Origin: Lysobacter defluvii IMMIB APB-9 = DSM 18482
GTDB taxonomy: Bacteria; Pseudomonadota; Gammaproteobacteria; Xanthomonadales; Xanthomonadaceae
Reading direction: 5' to 3'
NCBI RefSeq assembly: GCF_000423325.1
Contig: NZ_AUHT01000011.1
Location: 1 to 64,000, forward strand
Length of the DNA stretch: 64,000 nt
Positions 10,144-20,085 of the stretch are shown here, piece by piece. The notes beneath the pieces were generated by a model. The model made no database searches and was not told the DNA's origin. It saw only the letters and a program-made list of their open reading frames with translations. The number at the start of each line of letters is the position of its first letter. Position 1 is the stretch's first letter. Position numbers and translations under genes: made by a program.

Positions 10144-10330
10144 GACCGAGAACAACGGCACCGTGAAGGTGCGGCTGGTCAAGGGCCTGCGCGGCAGCCA
10201 GGCCAAGCACCGGCTGTCGGTGCGCGCGCTGGGCCTGAACAAGCTCAACGACGTGCGTGAACTGAAGGACAGCCCGCAGGTCCGCGGCCTTATCAACAAG
10301 GTCCACTACCTGGTCCGGGTCGAGGAGTAA
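10136..10330 (+). CDS. rpmD: 50S ribosomal protein L30
   Basis: L30 (64 residues) is a small 50S protein. [25 protein letters not shown] and [11 protein letters not shown] match the family. Its ATG lies inside the rpsE 3' end (eight-base overlap). rplO begins six bases after its stop. Confidence 0.96.
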   Translation: MAKTENNGTVKVRLVKGLRGSQAKHRLSVRALGLNKLNDVRELKDSPQVRGLINKVHYLVRVEE

Positions 10331-10336
10331 GCAACC

Positions 10337-10774
10337 ATGCGTCTGAACACTCTTTCGCCCGCCGAGGGCGCACGCACCGAGCGCAAGCGCGTCGGCCGCG
10401 GCATCGGCTCCGGCCTGGGCAAGACCGCGGGCCGCGGCCACAAGGGCTCCTTCGCCCGTTCGGGCAAGGGCAAGATCAAGGCCGGCTTCGAAGGCGGCCA
10501 GATGCCCATGCACATGCGCCTGCCGAAGATCGGTTTCCGCAGCCGCACCGCGGGCGACACCGCCGAGGTCAAGCTGTACCAGCTGGAGCTGCTGGAGGCC
10601 GGCGAGGTCGATTTCGCCGCGCTGCGCGCGGCCGGCCTGGTGCCGTCCACCGCGAAGCAGGCCAAGGTCATCGCCAAGGGCGAGCTGACCAAGGCCTTCA
10701 CCCTGAAGGGTCTGCTGGCTACTGCCGGCGCCAAGGCGGCCATCGAAAAGGCCGGCGGCAAGGTCGGGGAGTAA
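10337..10774 (+). CDS. rplO: 50S ribosomal protein L15
   Basis: L15 (145 residues) is a late-assembly 50S protein. The glycine- and arginine-rich N-terminal arm ([22 protein letters not shown]) and [17 protein letters not shown] are characteristic, followed by the compact C-terminal domain. secY begins seven bases downstream, the usual arrangement. Confidence 0.98.
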   Translation: MRLNTLSPAEGARTERKRVGRGIGSGLGKTAGRGHKGSFARSGKGKIKAGFEGGQMPMHMRLPKIGFRSRTAGDTAEVKLYQLELLEAGEVDFAALRAAGLVPSTAKQAKVIAKGELTKAFTLKGLLATAGAKAAIEKAGGKVGE

Positions 10775-10781
10775 GCCGGGC

Positions 10782-12140
10782 ATGGCGCGAAGCGGCAACG
10801 CAATGGCCGGCATGGCGGGCGGGCTCGGGAAGTTCACCGAGCTCCGCCAGCGCCTGCTGTTCGTCGTCGGCGCACTGCTGGTGTACCGGATCGGCTCCTA
10901 CATCCCGGTCCCCGGGGTGAACCCGGACGCGATGCTGCGCCTGATGGAAAGCCAGCAGGGCACCATCGTGGACATGTTCAACATGTTCTCCGGTGGTGCG
11001 CTGGAGCGCTTCAGCCTTTTCGCGCTGAACGTGATGCCGTACATCTCGTCCTCGATCATCATGCAGCTGCTGGTGCAGATCGTGCCCAGCCTGAAGGCGA
11101 TCCAGAAGGAGGGCGAGTCCGGCCGCCGGAAGATCAACCAGTGGTCGCGCCTGGGCGCCATCCCGCTGGCGGTGTTCCAGGCCTGGGGCATCGCCACCGC
11201 GCTGCAGGCCGGCGGCGCCAGCCAGGGCCTGTCGGTGGTTTACAACCCGGGCCCGGGCTTCGTGATGACCGCGGTGATCGCGTTGACCGCCGGCACGATG
11301 TTCCTGATGTGGCTGGGCGAGCAGGTCACCGAGCGCGGGATCGGCAACGGCGTGTCGCTCATCATCTTCGCCGGCATCGTCGCCGGGCTGCCGTCCGCGG
11401 TGATCGGCATGTTCGAGCAGGTCCGCAATGGCGAGATGAGCACCCTGATGGCGATCGGCATCGTGGTGCTGGTGGCCGCGGTGACCTACTTCGTCGTGTT
11501 CGTCGAGCGCGGGCAGCGAAGGATCACGGTCAACTACGCGCGGCGCCAGGGCGGCCGCAACGCGTACCAGAACCAGTCCTCGTTCCTGCCGCTCAAGCTC
11601 AACATGTCGGGCGTGATCCCGCCGATCTTCGCCTCCTCGATCGTCATGTTCCCGGCGACCGCGGCGGCTTGGTTCGGGCAGGGCAGCTCCTCGGGCTTCA
11701 TGCTGCAGCTCAGCCAGTGGCTGAACCCGGGCGAGCCGCTGCACATGCTGCTGTATGGCGGGATGATCGCCGGGTTCACGTTCTTCTATACGGCCCTGGT
11801 CTTCAACTCGCAGGAAACCGCCGACAACCTCAAGAAGTCGGGTGCCCTGATCCCGGGGATCCGTCCCGGCAAGGCCACCGCCAACTACGTCGACGGGGTC
11901 CTGACCCGGCTGACGGCGGCGGGTGCGGCCTACCTGGTCGCGGTCTGCCTGCTGCCCGAGTTCATGCGGGCCGAGATGGGCACCTCGTTCTACTTCGGCG
12001 GCACGTCGCTGCTGATCACGGTGGTGGTGGTGATGGACTTCATCTCCCAGATCCAGGCCCACCTGATGTCGCACCAGTACGAGAGCCTGTTGAAGAAGGC
12101 GAACCTCAAGGGTTCGCGTGGCGGCACGGGCCGCCGCTGA
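10782..12140 (+). CDS. secY: Protein translocase subunit SecY
   Basis: SecY (452 residues) is the channel-forming subunit of the SecYEG translocon in the inner membrane. About ten hydrophobic transmembrane stretches are visible. Conserved segments include [14 protein letters not shown] near the start, [15 protein letters not shown]-like [16 protein letters not shown] near residue 85, the cytoplasmic loop [18 protein letters not shown] near residue 245 and the [22 protein letters not shown] loop. It closes the spc operon. rpmJ, which follows secY in many bacteria, is not present. Confidence 0.98.
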   Translation: MARSGNAMAGMAGGLGKFTELRQRLLFVVGALLVYRIGSYIPVPGVNPDAMLRLMESQQGTIVDMFNMFSGGALERFSLFALNVMPYISSSIIMQLLVQIVPSLKAIQKEGESGRRKINQWSRLGAIPLAVFQAWGIATALQAGGASQGLSVVYNPGPGFVMTAVIALTAGTMFLMWLGEQVTERGIGNGVSLIIFAGIVAGLPSAVIGMFEQVRNGEMSTLMAIGIVVLVAAVTYFVVFVERGQRRITVNYARRQGGRNAYQNQSSFLPLKLNMSGVIPPIFASSIVMFPATAAAWFGQGSSSGFMLQLSQWLNPGEPLHMLLYGGMIAGFTFFYTALVFNSQETADNLKKSGALIPGIRPGKATANYVDGVLTRLTAAGAAYLVAVCLLPEFMRAEMGTSFYFGGTSLLITVVVVMDFISQIQAHLMSHQYESLLKKANLKGSRGGTGRR

Positions 12141-12154
12141 CAACCAGTCTTCAG

Positions 12155-12178
12155 GACCGCGGCCTCCTCGCCGCGGTC
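12155..12178 (+). terminator. Hairpin after secY, terminator-like without T tract
   Basis: GACCGCGGC at 12155-12163 pairs perfectly with GCCGCGGTC at 12170-12178 across a six-base loop. No run of T follows, so this may be a pause or partial terminator at the end of the spc operon rather than a classical intrinsic terminator. Confidence 0.4.
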
Positions 12179-12472
12179 ACCAGAGGGCGACCCGCGCGAC
12201 GTCCCGCGCGCGGGTGGATCCACGGCCTGCCCGCGCGCCAGAGTAGCGCGCGGCGCCGGAGCCAGGGCGGCTGACACCGCCGGGGTTCCAGGCAGTCGGG
12301 ATCCGTCGCCGGAGCATGGGCACACTCCCCATGCCGGGGTTCAGCCACCGCGGGTGGCCGGGCTTCCTATGACATCCGGGACATTGCTACAATTGCTGAT
12401 TCACTCTTTCGAGTGCTCATCTTTGAGCCGGGTTGTCAGGCCCCGGCACGCCAACCAGTTGGAGATCGCGTT
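12179..12472 (+). promoter_or_regulatory. secY-rpsM spacer with alpha-operon promoter
   Basis: The 330-base gap between secY and rpsM carries no credible gene; specifically, no rpmJ-like zinc-ribbon peptide was found. A second hairpin lies at 12314-12334 (GCATGGG with CCCATGC). An extended -10 element, TGC followed by TACAAT, is at 12385-12393, with only a poor -35 (TTCCTA at 12364-12369). Transcription from about 12400 would give the alpha operon a leader of about 70 bases. In E. coli such a leader is bound by S4. Confidence 0.5.
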
Positions 12473-12829
12473 ATGGCGCGTATTGCGGGCGTCAACCTGC
12501 CTGCCCAGAAGCACGTCTGGGTCGGGCTGCAAAGCATCTACGGCATCGGCCGTACCCGTTCCAAGAAGATCTGCGAATCGGCCGGCGTCGACTCGTCGAC
12601 CAAGATCCGCGACCTGTCCGAGCCGGAAGTCGAGGCGCTGCGCGCCGAGGTCGGCAAGTTCGTGGTCGAGGGCGACCTGCGCCGCGAGATCGGCATGTCG
12701 ATCAAGCGCCTGATGGACCTGGGCGGCTATCGCGGCCTGCGCCACCGTCGCGGCCTGCCGCTGCGTGGCCAGCGGACCAAGACCAACGCACGTACCCGGA
12801 AGGGTCCGCGCAAGCCGATTCGCAAGTAA
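12473..12829 (+). CDS. rpsM: 30S ribosomal protein S13
   Basis: S13 (118 residues) forms part of the 30S head and contacts P-site tRNA and L5. [19 protein letters not shown], the helix-two-turn-helix region [12 protein letters not shown] and the basic tail [20 protein letters not shown] are typical. It opens the alpha operon. The ATG at 12473 gives the conserved MARIAGV start. Confidence 0.97.
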   Translation: MARIAGVNLPAQKHVWVGLQSIYGIGRTRSKKICESAGVDSSTKIRDLSEPEVEALRAEVGKFVVEGDLRREIGMSIKRLMDLGGYRGLRHRRGLPLRGQRTKTNARTRKGPRKPIRK

Positions 12830-12841
12830 GGGGGCAGCACG

Positions 12842-13234
12842 ATGGCCAAGCCAACCGCCACCAAGACGAAGAAGAAGATCAAGCGCGTCGTCACCGACGG
12901 CATCGCGCACGTCCACGCTTCGTTCAACAACACCATCATCACGATCACCGACCGCCAGGGCAACGCCCTGAGCTGGGCCACCTCCGGTGGTGCCGGCTTC
13001 CGCGGCTCGCGCAAGTCGACCCCGTTCGCTGCCCAGGTCGCCGCCGAGAAGGCCGGCCGTGCCGCGCTCGACTACGGCGTGAAGTCGCTGGAAGTGCACA
13101 TCAAGGGCCCGGGTCCGGGTCGGGAGTCCGCCGTTCGTTCGCTGAACAACGTCGGCTACAAGATCACCAACATCATCGACGTGACGCCGATCCCGCACAA
13201 CGGGTGCCGTCCGCCGAAGAAGCGTCGCGTCTGA
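12842..13234 (+). CDS. rpsK: 30S ribosomal protein S11
   Basis: S11 (130 residues) forms part of the 30S platform and the E-site mRNA channel. Signature blocks are [44 protein letters not shown] and the C-terminal [18 protein letters not shown]. The asparagine-glycine in that last motif is the known isoaspartate site in E. coli S11. Confidence 0.98.
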   Translation: MAKPTATKTKKKIKRVVTDGIAHVHASFNNTIITITDRQGNALSWATSGGAGFRGSRKSTPFAAQVAAEKAGRAALDYGVKSLEVHIKGPGPGRESAVRSLNNVGYKITNIIDVTPIPHNGCRPPKKRRV

Positions 13235-13248
13235 GGAGCTGAACAACC

Positions 13249-13878
<630 letters not shown>

Positions 13879-13895
13879 TCCACCCGTTCGCGGGC

Positions 13896-13917
13896 CCGTG
13901 GCCACCACCGGCCACGG
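13896..13917 (+). promoter_or_regulatory. Hairpin between rpsD and rpoA
   Basis: CCGTGGCC at 13896-13903 pairs perfectly with GGCCACGG at 13910-13917 across a six-base loop, with no T tract. It could slow ribosomes or RNA polymerase, or stabilise the rpoA message. Function is unknown. Confidence 0.35.
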
Positions 13918-13938
13918 ACCCACAGGAGACCCCCCAAC

Positions 13939-14937
13939 ATGACGGTTACCGCCAACCAGGTACTGCGTCCCCGCGGTCCCCAGATCGAGCGCCTCAACGG
14001 CAACCGGGGCAAGGTCGTGATCGAGCCGCTGGAGCGCGGCTACGGCCACACCCTCGGCAATGCCCTGCGCCGGGTGCTGCTGTCCTCGATCCCCGGCTTC
14101 GCGATCACCGAGGTCGAGATCGACGGCGTGCTGCACGAGTACACCACGGTCGAGGGCCTGCAGGAAGACGTGCTCGAGGTGCTGCTCAACCTCAAGGACG
14201 TGGCCGTGCGCCTGCACAGCGGCGAGTCGGCCACCGTGACCCTGAGCAAGCAGGGCCCGGGCACGGTCACCGCCGGTGACATCAAGACCGACCACAACGT
14301 CGAGGTGATCAACCCCGACCACGTGATCGCGCACCTCACCAAGGACACCTCGCTGGAAATGCGCATGAAGGTGGAGCACGGTTTCGGCTACCAGCCGGCC
14401 GCCGCCCGCGTGCGTCCCGACGAGGAGACCCGCGCCATCGGCCGCCTGATGCTGGATGCCAGCTTCAGCCCGATCCGCCGGGTCGCGTACTCGGTCGAGG
14501 CCGCGCGCGTCGAGCAGCGGACCGACCTGGACAAGCTGATCCTCGACATCGAGACCAACGGCACCATCGACTGCGAGGAGGCCGTGCGCACCGCCGCCGA
14601 CATCCTCACCGACCAGCTGTCGGTGTTCGGCGACTTCACCCAGCGTGAGCGCGGCCCGGCCAAGCAGGCCAGCGCCGGCGTCGATCCGATCCTGCTGCGT
14701 CCGATCGACGATCTGGAGCTGACCGTGCGCTCGGCCAATTGCCTCAAGGCCGAGAGCATCTACTACGTCGGCGACCTGATCCAGAAGACCGAGGTCGAGC
14801 TGCTGAAGACCCCGAACCTCGGCAAGAAGTCGCTCACCGAGATCAAGGAAGTGCTGGCACAGCGCGGCCTGTCCCTCGGCATGAAGCTTGAGAATTGGCC
14901 GCCCGCCGGTATTGCCACGCACGGCATGATGGGCTAA
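13939..14937 (+). CDS. rpoA: DNA-directed RNA polymerase subunit alpha
   Basis: Alpha (332 residues) dimerises to start RNA polymerase assembly, and its C-terminal domain binds UP elements and activators. The N-terminal domain is visible from [31 protein letters not shown] to about residue 235. The helical C-terminal domain contains [22 protein letters not shown] and [24 protein letters not shown]. Ribosome-binding site ACAGGAGACC precedes the ATG. It sits between rpsD and rplQ as expected. Confidence 0.98.
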   Translation: MTVTANQVLRPRGPQIERLNGNRGKVVIEPLERGYGHTLGNALRRVLLSSIPGFAITEVEIDGVLHEYTTVEGLQEDVLEVLLNLKDVAVRLHSGESATVTLSKQGPGTVTAGDIKTDHNVEVINPDHVIAHLTKDTSLEMRMKVEHGFGYQPAAARVRPDEETRAIGRLMLDASFSPIRRVAYSVEAARVEQRTDLDKLILDIETNGTIDCEEAVRTAADILTDQLSVFGDFTQRERGPAKQASAGVDPILLRPIDDLELTVRSANCLKAESIYYVGDLIQKTEVELLKTPNLGKKSLTEIKEVLAQRGLSLGMKLENWPPAGIATHGMMG

Positions 14938-14952
14938 CCAGGAACCACGACC

Positions 14953-15327
14953 ATGCGCCACCAGAAAGCCGGACGGAAGTTCAGCCGCACCAGCGCCCAT
15001 CGCGATGCGATGTTCAGCAACATGGCTGCCTCCCTCATCAAGCACGGAGCAATCCGTACCACCCTGCCCAAGGCCAAGGAGCTGCGCCGCGTCGCGGAGC
15101 CGCTGATCACCCTGGCCAAGAACGACGGCGTCGCCAACCGCCGGCTCGCCTTCTCGCGCCTGCGCGACAAGGAAGCCGTCGGCACGCTGTTCGTCGAGCT
15201 CGGCCCGCGCTACGCGCAGCGCCCGGGCGGCTACCTGCGCATCCTCAAGTGCGGGTTCCGCGCCGGCGACAATGCGCCGATGGCGTACGTCGAGCTGGTC
15301 GACCGCCCGGAAGCGGCTGCCGAGTAA
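14953..15327 (+). CDS. rplQ: 50S ribosomal protein L17
   Basis: L17 (124 residues) binds near the tunnel exit of the 50S subunit. [32 protein letters not shown] at the N-terminus is diagnostic, and the conserved [26 protein letters not shown] block closes the fold. It is the last gene of the alpha operon and is followed by a strong terminator. Confidence 0.98.
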   Translation: MRHQKAGRKFSRTSAHRDAMFSNMAASLIKHGAIRTTLPKAKELRRVAEPLITLAKNDGVANRRLAFSRLRDKEAVGTLFVELGPRYAQRPGGYLRILKCGFRAGDNAPMAYVELVDRPEAAAE

Positions 15328-15367
15328 GCGGCACGCTTTGCGGCGATCGCCACGGCGATGACCCGAG

Positions 15368-15397
15368 ACCCCGGCCCCGGCCGGGGTTTCTTTTTTG
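15368..15397 (+). terminator. Intrinsic terminator of the ribosomal operons
   Basis: ACCCCGGCC at 15368-15376 is complementary to GGCCGGGGT at 15379-15387, followed by a run of T interrupted by one C up to 15396. This is the clearest Rho-independent terminator in the first 15 kb and marks the end of the long ribosomal transcript. Confidence 0.88.
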
Positions 15398-15468
15398 GCG
15401 GCCCAGCCCGCGGGCCGGGGTGATCCGGCGCTAGGCACGGGCCGCGACACCCCGTAATGTTGCCGCCC

Positions 15469-15972
15469 ATGAACACGCATGCCGGTCCCACCTTCCGCAC
15501 CAGCTTCCTGCTGGGTTTCCTCGCCTGCGCCGGCCTGATCGGGTTCGCGCTGTTCAGCCAGTTCCAGTGGGGGCTGGAGCCGTGCCCGCTGTGTATCTTC
15601 CAGCGCGTGGCCTTCGCCGCGCTGGGCGTGGTGTTCCTGCTCGGGGCGCTGCACGCGCCGCGTGGCCGGGCAGGGCGGATCGCCTGGGGCGTGCTCGCGC
15701 TCGCCGCGGCGCTGACGGGCATTGCTGTCGCCGGCAACCACGTCCGGCTGCAGATGCTCCCGGCCGACCAGGTGCCGGCCTGCGGGCCCGGGCTCGACTA
15801 CATGATGGAGATGCTTCCGGTCACCGGGGTGATCCAGAAGGTGATGACCGGCTCGGGCGAGTGCGCGGACGTGGACTGGTCGTTCCTCGGTCTTTCCATG
15901 CCCGCCTGGAGCCTGGCCTGGTTCCTGCTCCTGGCCGCCTGGGCGGCCTGGGCGGCATTCCGCCGGCGCTGA
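15469..15972 (+). CDS. dsbB: Disulfide bond formation protein DsbB
   Basis: DsbB (167 residues from this start) is the inner-membrane quinone reductase that reoxidises the periplasmic oxidase DsbA. Four hydrophobic segments are visible. The first periplasmic cysteine pair is C39 and C42 in LEPCPLCIFQR; the second is C105 (VPACGPGL) and C132 (GSGECADVDW). The C-terminal WSFLGLSMPAWSL is typical of xanthomonad DsbB. An in-frame ATG at 15457 would add four residues; the later ATG is preferred because relatives start with MN. No ribosome-binding site is evident for either. It follows the ribosomal terminator as a separate unit. Confidence 0.93.
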   Translation: MNTHAGPTFRTSFLLGFLACAGLIGFALFSQFQWGLEPCPLCIFQRVAFAALGVVFLLGALHAPRGRAGRIAWGVLALAAALTGIAVAGNHVRLQMLPADQVPACGPGLDYMMEMLPVTGVIQKVMTGSGECADVDWSFLGLSMPAWSLAWFLLLAAWAAWAAFRRR

Positions 15973-16063
15973 CCGCCGCCGCGACGGCCGCTCGCGCCGA
16001 TTGCGCCCCCGGCCCGGGGGGCGGATGATGTGCGGTTCCCCGCCGCACTGGAAGTAGCGCCTG

Positions 16064-17443
16064 ATGGCCAGCCCCGACCCCGACCTGCAGCCCGTGAACC
16101 TGGCCGAAGGGTGGACCCCGGGTTCGTGGCGTACGCGCGAGGCGCTGCAGTTGCCGCGCTACCCGGATCCGCGCGAGCTGGCGGCGGTCGAGGAAGAACT
16201 GCGTGCGTTGCCGCCGCTGGTGACGTCCTGGGAGATCCTGGCGCTGCGCCAGCGCATCGCCGAAGCGCAGGAGGGCCGGTGCTTCCTGCTGCAGGGCGGC
16301 GACTGTGCCGAAGCCTTCGATGGCTGCACCCCGGAGGTGATCTCCAACCGGCTCAAGGTGCTGCTGCAGATGAGCCTGGTGCTCGTGCACGGCCTTCGCA
16401 AGCCGGTGGTGCGGGTCGGCCGCTTCGCCGGCCAGTACGCCAAGCCGCGTTCGGCGGACACTGAGACCATCGACGGGGTGACCCTGCCCAGCTACCGCGG
16501 GGACATGGTCAATGCACCCGCGTTCACCGCCGCTGCCCGGACGCCGGACCCGCGCCGGATGATCAAGGCGCATGCCCGCTCGGCGATGACGATGAACTTC
16601 GTGCGTGCGCTGATCGACGGCGGCTTCGCGGACCTGCACCACCCCGAGTACTGGGACCTGGCGTGGGTCGGGCACTCGCCGCTCGCGGCAGAGTACCGGC
16701 GCATGGTGGAGCAGGTGGCCGACTCCGTGCACTTCATGGAGACGCTTTCCGGCGAGGCGGTGCACAACCTGCGCCGGGTCGACTTCTATACCTCCCACGA
16801 GGCGCTGCTGCTGCCGTACGAGGAGCCGCTCACGCGCCAGGTGCCCAGGCACTGGGGCTGGTTCAACCTCAGCACCCATTTCCCGTGGATCGGCATGCGC
16901 ACGGCCGGGCTGGACGGCGCGCACGTGGAATACTTCCGCGGCATCCGCAACCCGGTGGCGGTGAAGGTCGGTCCGTCGGTCACGCCCGACGCGCTGCTGC
17001 GCCTCGTGGAGGTGCTCAACCCCGGCAACGAGCCGGGGCGCCTGACCCTGGTCCACCGGATGGGGGCGGGACGGATCGGCGAGTGCCTGCCACCGCTGCT
17101 CAAGGCGGTGCAGCGCGAAGGCGCCCGGGTGCTGTGGGTGTGCGACCCGATGCACGGCAACACCGAGAACACCTCCAACGGCTACAAGACCCGGCGCTTC
17201 GCCAACATCGCCAGCGAACTCGAGCAGGCGGCGGAGATCCACGCCGCCGCCGGCACCCGGCTGGGCGGCGTGCACCTGGAGCTGACCGGGGAGGACGTCA
17301 CCGAATGCCTGGGTGGCGCGCGCGAGCTGACCGAACGCGACCTCGAGCGCGCCTACCGCTCCAGCGTCGATCCGCGCCTGAACTACGAGCAGGCGCTCGA
17401 ACTGTCGATGCGGATCGTCCGCAGCCAGGGCGGGGCGCCATAG
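16064..17443 (+). CDS. Class II 3-deoxy-7-phosphoheptulonate (DAHP) synthase
   Basis: DAHP synthase joins phosphoenolpyruvate and erythrose 4-phosphate in the first step of the shikimate pathway. At 459 residues, with no resemblance to E. coli AroF/G/H, this is the class II (plant and actinobacterial) type. Hallmarks are FLLQGGDCAEAF with the metal-binding cysteine C81, GRFAGQYAKPRS near residue 123, the KAHARSAMTMNFVRAL helix and WVCDPMHGNTENTSNGYKTR. The metal-site HGNT and the LTGEDVTEC segment are intact. It stands alone between dsbB and the convergent typA gene. In Xanthomonadaceae a class II enzyme commonly serves aromatic amino acid synthesis; whether it is the only DAHP synthase cannot be told here. 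Confidence 0.95.
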   Translation: MASPDPDLQPVNLAEGWTPGSWRTREALQLPRYPDPRELAAVEEELRALPPLVTSWEILALRQRIAEAQEGRCFLLQGGDCAEAFDGCTPEVISNRLKVLLQMSLVLVHGLRKPVVRVGRFAGQYAKPRSADTETIDGVTLPSYRGDMVNAPAFTAAARTPDPRRMIKAHARSAMTMNFVRALIDGGFADLHHPEYWDLAWVGHSPLAAEYRRMVEQVADSVHFMETLSGEAVHNLRRVDFYTSHEALLLPYEEPLTRQVPRHWGWFNLSTHFPWIGMRTAGLDGAHVEYFRGIRNPVAVKVGPSVTPDALLRLVEVLNPGNEPGRLTLVHRMGAGRIGECLPPLLKAVQREGARVLWVCDPMHGNTENTSNGYKTRRFANIASELEQAAEIHAAAGTRLGGVHLELTGEDVTECLGGARELTERDLERAYRSSVDPRLNYEQALELSMRIVRSQGGAP

Positions 17444-17482
17444 CCGCACGCGGCGGCACGGCGCGCCCGCCCGGGTGGCGGG

Positions 17483-19342
17483 TCAGCCCGCCGCGCGCGA
17501 GGCGCGCTTGCGGTCCACCTCGGTGCGGTGCTTCTTGCGCAGGCGGATCGCCTTCGGGGTGACCTCGACCAGCTCGTCGTCGTCGATGAACTCCAGCGCC
17601 TGCTCCAGCGAGAACTTCACCGGCGGCACCAGGCCCTCGTCGTCGTCCTTGCCCGAGGCGCGGAAGTTGGTCAGCTGCTTGCCCCGCAGTGCGTTGACGG
17701 TCAGGTCGTTGTCCTTGGCGTGGATGCCGACGATCTGCCCTTCGTAGATCTCCTGGCCGGGCTCGATCATCAGCCGGCCGCGCTCCTGCATCGCGATCTG
17801 GGCGTAGGCCGGGGAGGGGCCGGTGGCGTTGGAGATCAGCACCCCGTTCTGGCGCTGGCCCACCTCGCCGGTGGTGCGGGGGCCGAAGTGGTCGAACACG
17901 TGGAACATCATGCCGGTGCCGGCGGTCAGGGTCTTGAACTCGGTCTGGAAGCCGATCAGCCCGCGGGCGGGGATGATGAACTCCAGGCGCACGCGGCCCT
18001 TCCCGTCGGACTCCATGTTCTGGAGGATCGCCTTGCGCTCGCCCAGCCGGCCCATGACGTTGCCCTGGAACTGCTCGTCCAGGTCGACCACCAGCGCCTC
18101 GTAGGGCTCCTGCAGCACGCCGTCGATCTCGCGCATGATCACTTCCGGGCGCGACACGGCGAGCTCGTAGCCCTCGCGGCGCATGTTCTCGATCAGGATC
18201 GACAGGTGCAGCTCGCCGCGGCCGGAGACCTTGAACTTGTCGGCGTCGGCGGTGTCCTCCACGCGCAGCGCCACGTTGTGCGCGGTCTCGCGCACGAGCC
18301 GGTCGCGCAGCTGGCGGCTGGTCAGGAACTTGCCGCCGCTGTGGTCCTTGGAGCCGGCGAACGGGGAATCGTTGACCTGGAAGGTCATCGAGATGGTCGG
18401 CTCGTCGACGGTGAGCACCGGCAGCTGCTCGACCGCGGCCGGGTCGCACAGGGTGTCGGAGATGCCCAGCGGGTCGATGCCGGAGAAGGCGATGATGTCG
18501 CCTGCGCTGGCCTGCTCGACCTCCACCCGCTCCAGGCCCATGAAGCCCAGCACCTGCAGCACCTTGCCGCTGCGGGTATTGCCCTCGCGGTCGACCACGG
18601 TGACCGCCTGGTTCGGGCGGACCTTGCCGCGCTGGATGCGGCCCACGCCGATCATGCCGACGTAGCTGTTGTGGTCCAGGCTCGACACGCGCATCTGGAA
18701 CGGGCCGTCGGGGTCGACGTCGGGCGCCGGGACGTGCCTGCAGATGGCCTCGAACAGCGGCGTCATGTCGCCACTGCGCGCCTCTTCGTCCAGGCTCGCG
18801 AAGCCCTGCAGGCCGGACGCGTAGACGACCGGGAAGTCGAGCTGGTCCTCGTTGGCGCCGAGGCGGTCGAACAGGTCGAAGGTCTGGTCCAGCACCCAGC
18901 CCGGGCGGGCGCCGGGCCGGTCGACCTTGTTGATGACGACGATCGGCTTGAAGCCCATCGCGAACGCCTTCTGGGTGACGAAGCGGGTCTGCGGCATGGG
19001 GCCATCCATCGCGTCGACCAGCACCAGCACCGAGTCGACCATCGACAGCACCCGCTCGACCTCACCGCCGAAGTCGGCGTGCCCCGGGGTGTCGACGATG
19101 TTGATCCGCCACTGCTCGCCCTGCGGGTCGGTCCAGCGGATCGCGGTGTTCTTGGACAGGATGGTGATCCCGCGCTCCTTTTCGATGTCACCGCTGTCCA
19201 TCACCCGGTCGGGGACGGCCGAGCGCTCGTTGAGGGTCCCGGAGGACTTGAGCAGCTGGTCGACGAGGGTGGTCTTGCCATGGTCGACGTGGGCGACGAT
19301 GGCAATGTTGCGCAGGCGCTGTACGGTGGGATGCGAGGACAT
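17483..19342 (-). CDS. typA: Translational GTPase TypA/BipA
   Basis: TypA (619 residues from this start) is a ribosome-associated GTPase involved in 50S assembly and stress adaptation. The GTPase signatures are [17 protein letters not shown] near the start, KERGITI (switch region), [12 protein letters not shown] and [10 protein letters not shown]. The EF-G-like domains and the BipA-specific C-terminus ([16 protein letters not shown]-like ending) follow. The start at [23 protein letters not shown] matches relatives; an upstream in-frame start would add 37 unrelated residues. No strong ribosome-binding site precedes it. It is divergent from the cyclophilin gene and convergent with the DAHP synthase gene. 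Confidence 0.96.
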   Translation of the reverse strand: MSSHPTVQRLRNIAIVAHVDHGKTTLVDQLLKSSGTLNERSAVPDRVMDSGDIEKERGITILSKNTAIRWTDPQGEQWRINIVDTPGHADFGGEVERVLSMVDSVLVLVDAMDGPMPQTRFVTQKAFAMGFKPIVVINKVDRPGARPGWVLDQTFDLFDRLGANEDQLDFPVVYASGLQGFASLDEEARSGDMTPLFEAICRHVPAPDVDPDGPFQMRVSSLDHNSYVGMIGVGRIQRGKVRPNQAVTVVDREGNTRSGKVLQVLGFMGLERVEVEQASAGDIIAFSGIDPLGISDTLCDPAAVEQLPVLTVDEPTISMTFQVNDSPFAGSKDHSGGKFLTSRQLRDRLVRETAHNVALRVEDTADADKFKVSGRGELHLSILIENMRREGYELAVSRPEVIMREIDGVLQEPYEALVVDLDEQFQGNVMGRLGERKAILQNMESDGKGRVRLEFIIPARGLIGFQTEFKTLTAGTGMMFHVFDHFGPRTTGEVGQRQNGVLISNATGPSPAYAQIAMQERGRLMIEPGQEIYEGQIVGIHAKDNDLTVNALRGKQLTNFRASGKDDDEGLVPPVKFSLEQALEFIDDDELVEVTPKAIRLRKKHRTEVDRKRASRAAG

Positions 19343-19464
19343 TGGAGGAACAGCCGGGGCCGTTTTTCGGGGACAGTCGGCCAGTATATCGATGCGCGCG
19401 CCCGTCAAGTGGCGGGGCGGTGCTGCGTTATGCTTTCCGGTCACCTTCCCCACCGGAGTGTTCC

Positions 19465-19959
19465 ATGAGCCTCACCGCCACCTTCGACACCGACCGCGGC
19501 CCGATCCGCGTCCAGCTCGAGCCCGAAAAGGCCCCGCTGACGGTCGCCAACTTCGCCAACCTGGCCGAGCGCGGCTTCTACGATGGCCTGAACTTCCACC
19601 GCGTCATCAACGACTTCATGGTCCAGGGCGGCTGCCCGCAAGGCACCGGCACCGGTGGCCCCGGCTACCGCTTCGAGGACGAGACCGACAACGGCCTGCG
19701 CCACGAGCGCGGCGTGCTCTCCATGGCCAACGCGGGCCCGGGGACCAACGGCAGCCAGTTCTTCATCACCCATGTCCCGTGCCCGTGGCTGGACGGCAAG
19801 CACACCGTGTTCGGCAAGGTCACCGACGGCATGGAAGTGGTCGACTCCATCAAGCAGGGCGACAAGATCAAGTCCGTCAAGCTGGAAGGCGACGTCGACG
19901 CGGCGCTGGCGGCGAAGGCCGACCGCGTGGCCGACTGGAACAAGACCCTCGACGCCTGA
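19465..19959 (+). CDS. ppiB: Peptidyl-prolyl cis-trans isomerase, cyclophilin type
   Basis: Cyclophilin (164 residues) that isomerises X-proline bonds. There is no signal peptide, so it is probably cytoplasmic, like E. coli PpiB. Active-site segments are [14 protein letters not shown] (catalytic arginine in FHRVI), [22 protein letters not shown] and the W in [13 protein letters not shown]. The start at [14 protein letters not shown] is preceded by CCGGAGTG. A TATGCT element at 19429-19434 may be its -10. A perfect GC hairpin without a T tract (19972-19980 with 19983-19991) follows the gene. Confidence 0.95.
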   Translation: MSLTATFDTDRGPIRVQLEPEKAPLTVANFANLAERGFYDGLNFHRVINDFMVQGGCPQGTGTGGPGYRFEDETDNGLRHERGVLSMANAGPGTNGSQFFITHVPCPWLDGKHTVFGKVTDGMEVVDSIKQGDKIKSVKLEGDVDAALAAKADRVADWNKTLDA

Positions 19960-19971
19960 CGGGGCGGGGCA

Positions 19972-19991
19972 GGGCGCCGCCCGCGGCGCCC
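19972..19991 (+). terminator. GC hairpin after ppiB, no T tract
   Basis: GGGCGCCGC at 19972-19980 and GCGGCGCCC at 19983-19991 form a perfect inverted repeat 13 bases after the ppiB stop codon. Without a T run it is at best a weak terminator or mRNA-stabilising stem. Confidence 0.35.
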
Positions 19992-20021
19992 GCGCCCTCC
20001 GGGCCGCAAGGGTCCGCGTGG

Positions 20022-20027
20022 TAGAAT
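20022..20027 (+). promoter_or_regulatory. TAGAAT -10 box before the aminotransferase gene
   Basis: TAGAAT stands out in a GC-rich spacer 58 bases before the aminotransferase ATG. No good -35 was found at 16-18 bases upstream. It matches the box used before rpsJ, prpB and gltX. Confidence 0.45.
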
Positions 20028-20085
20028 CGGCGGTCTTCCCGGCCGGGTTTCCCGGCCGTCCGTCACTCCCCACACGAGGTCCAAG

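Noticed and set aside
12141-12472. rpmJ expected after secY
   Set aside because: Frames in the spacer were read for the short basic CxxC/CxxxxH peptide of L36 and none was found.
19383-19408. TTGACG and TATACT on the minus strand as a typA promoter
   Set aside because: The boxes are good individually but only 14 bases apart, too close for sigma-70; kept out of the feature list.
17528-19468. A 646-codon plus-strand frame opposite typA
   Set aside because: Mirror of typA codon usage, with Leu/Gly/Arg/His-rich translation and no ribosome-binding site.
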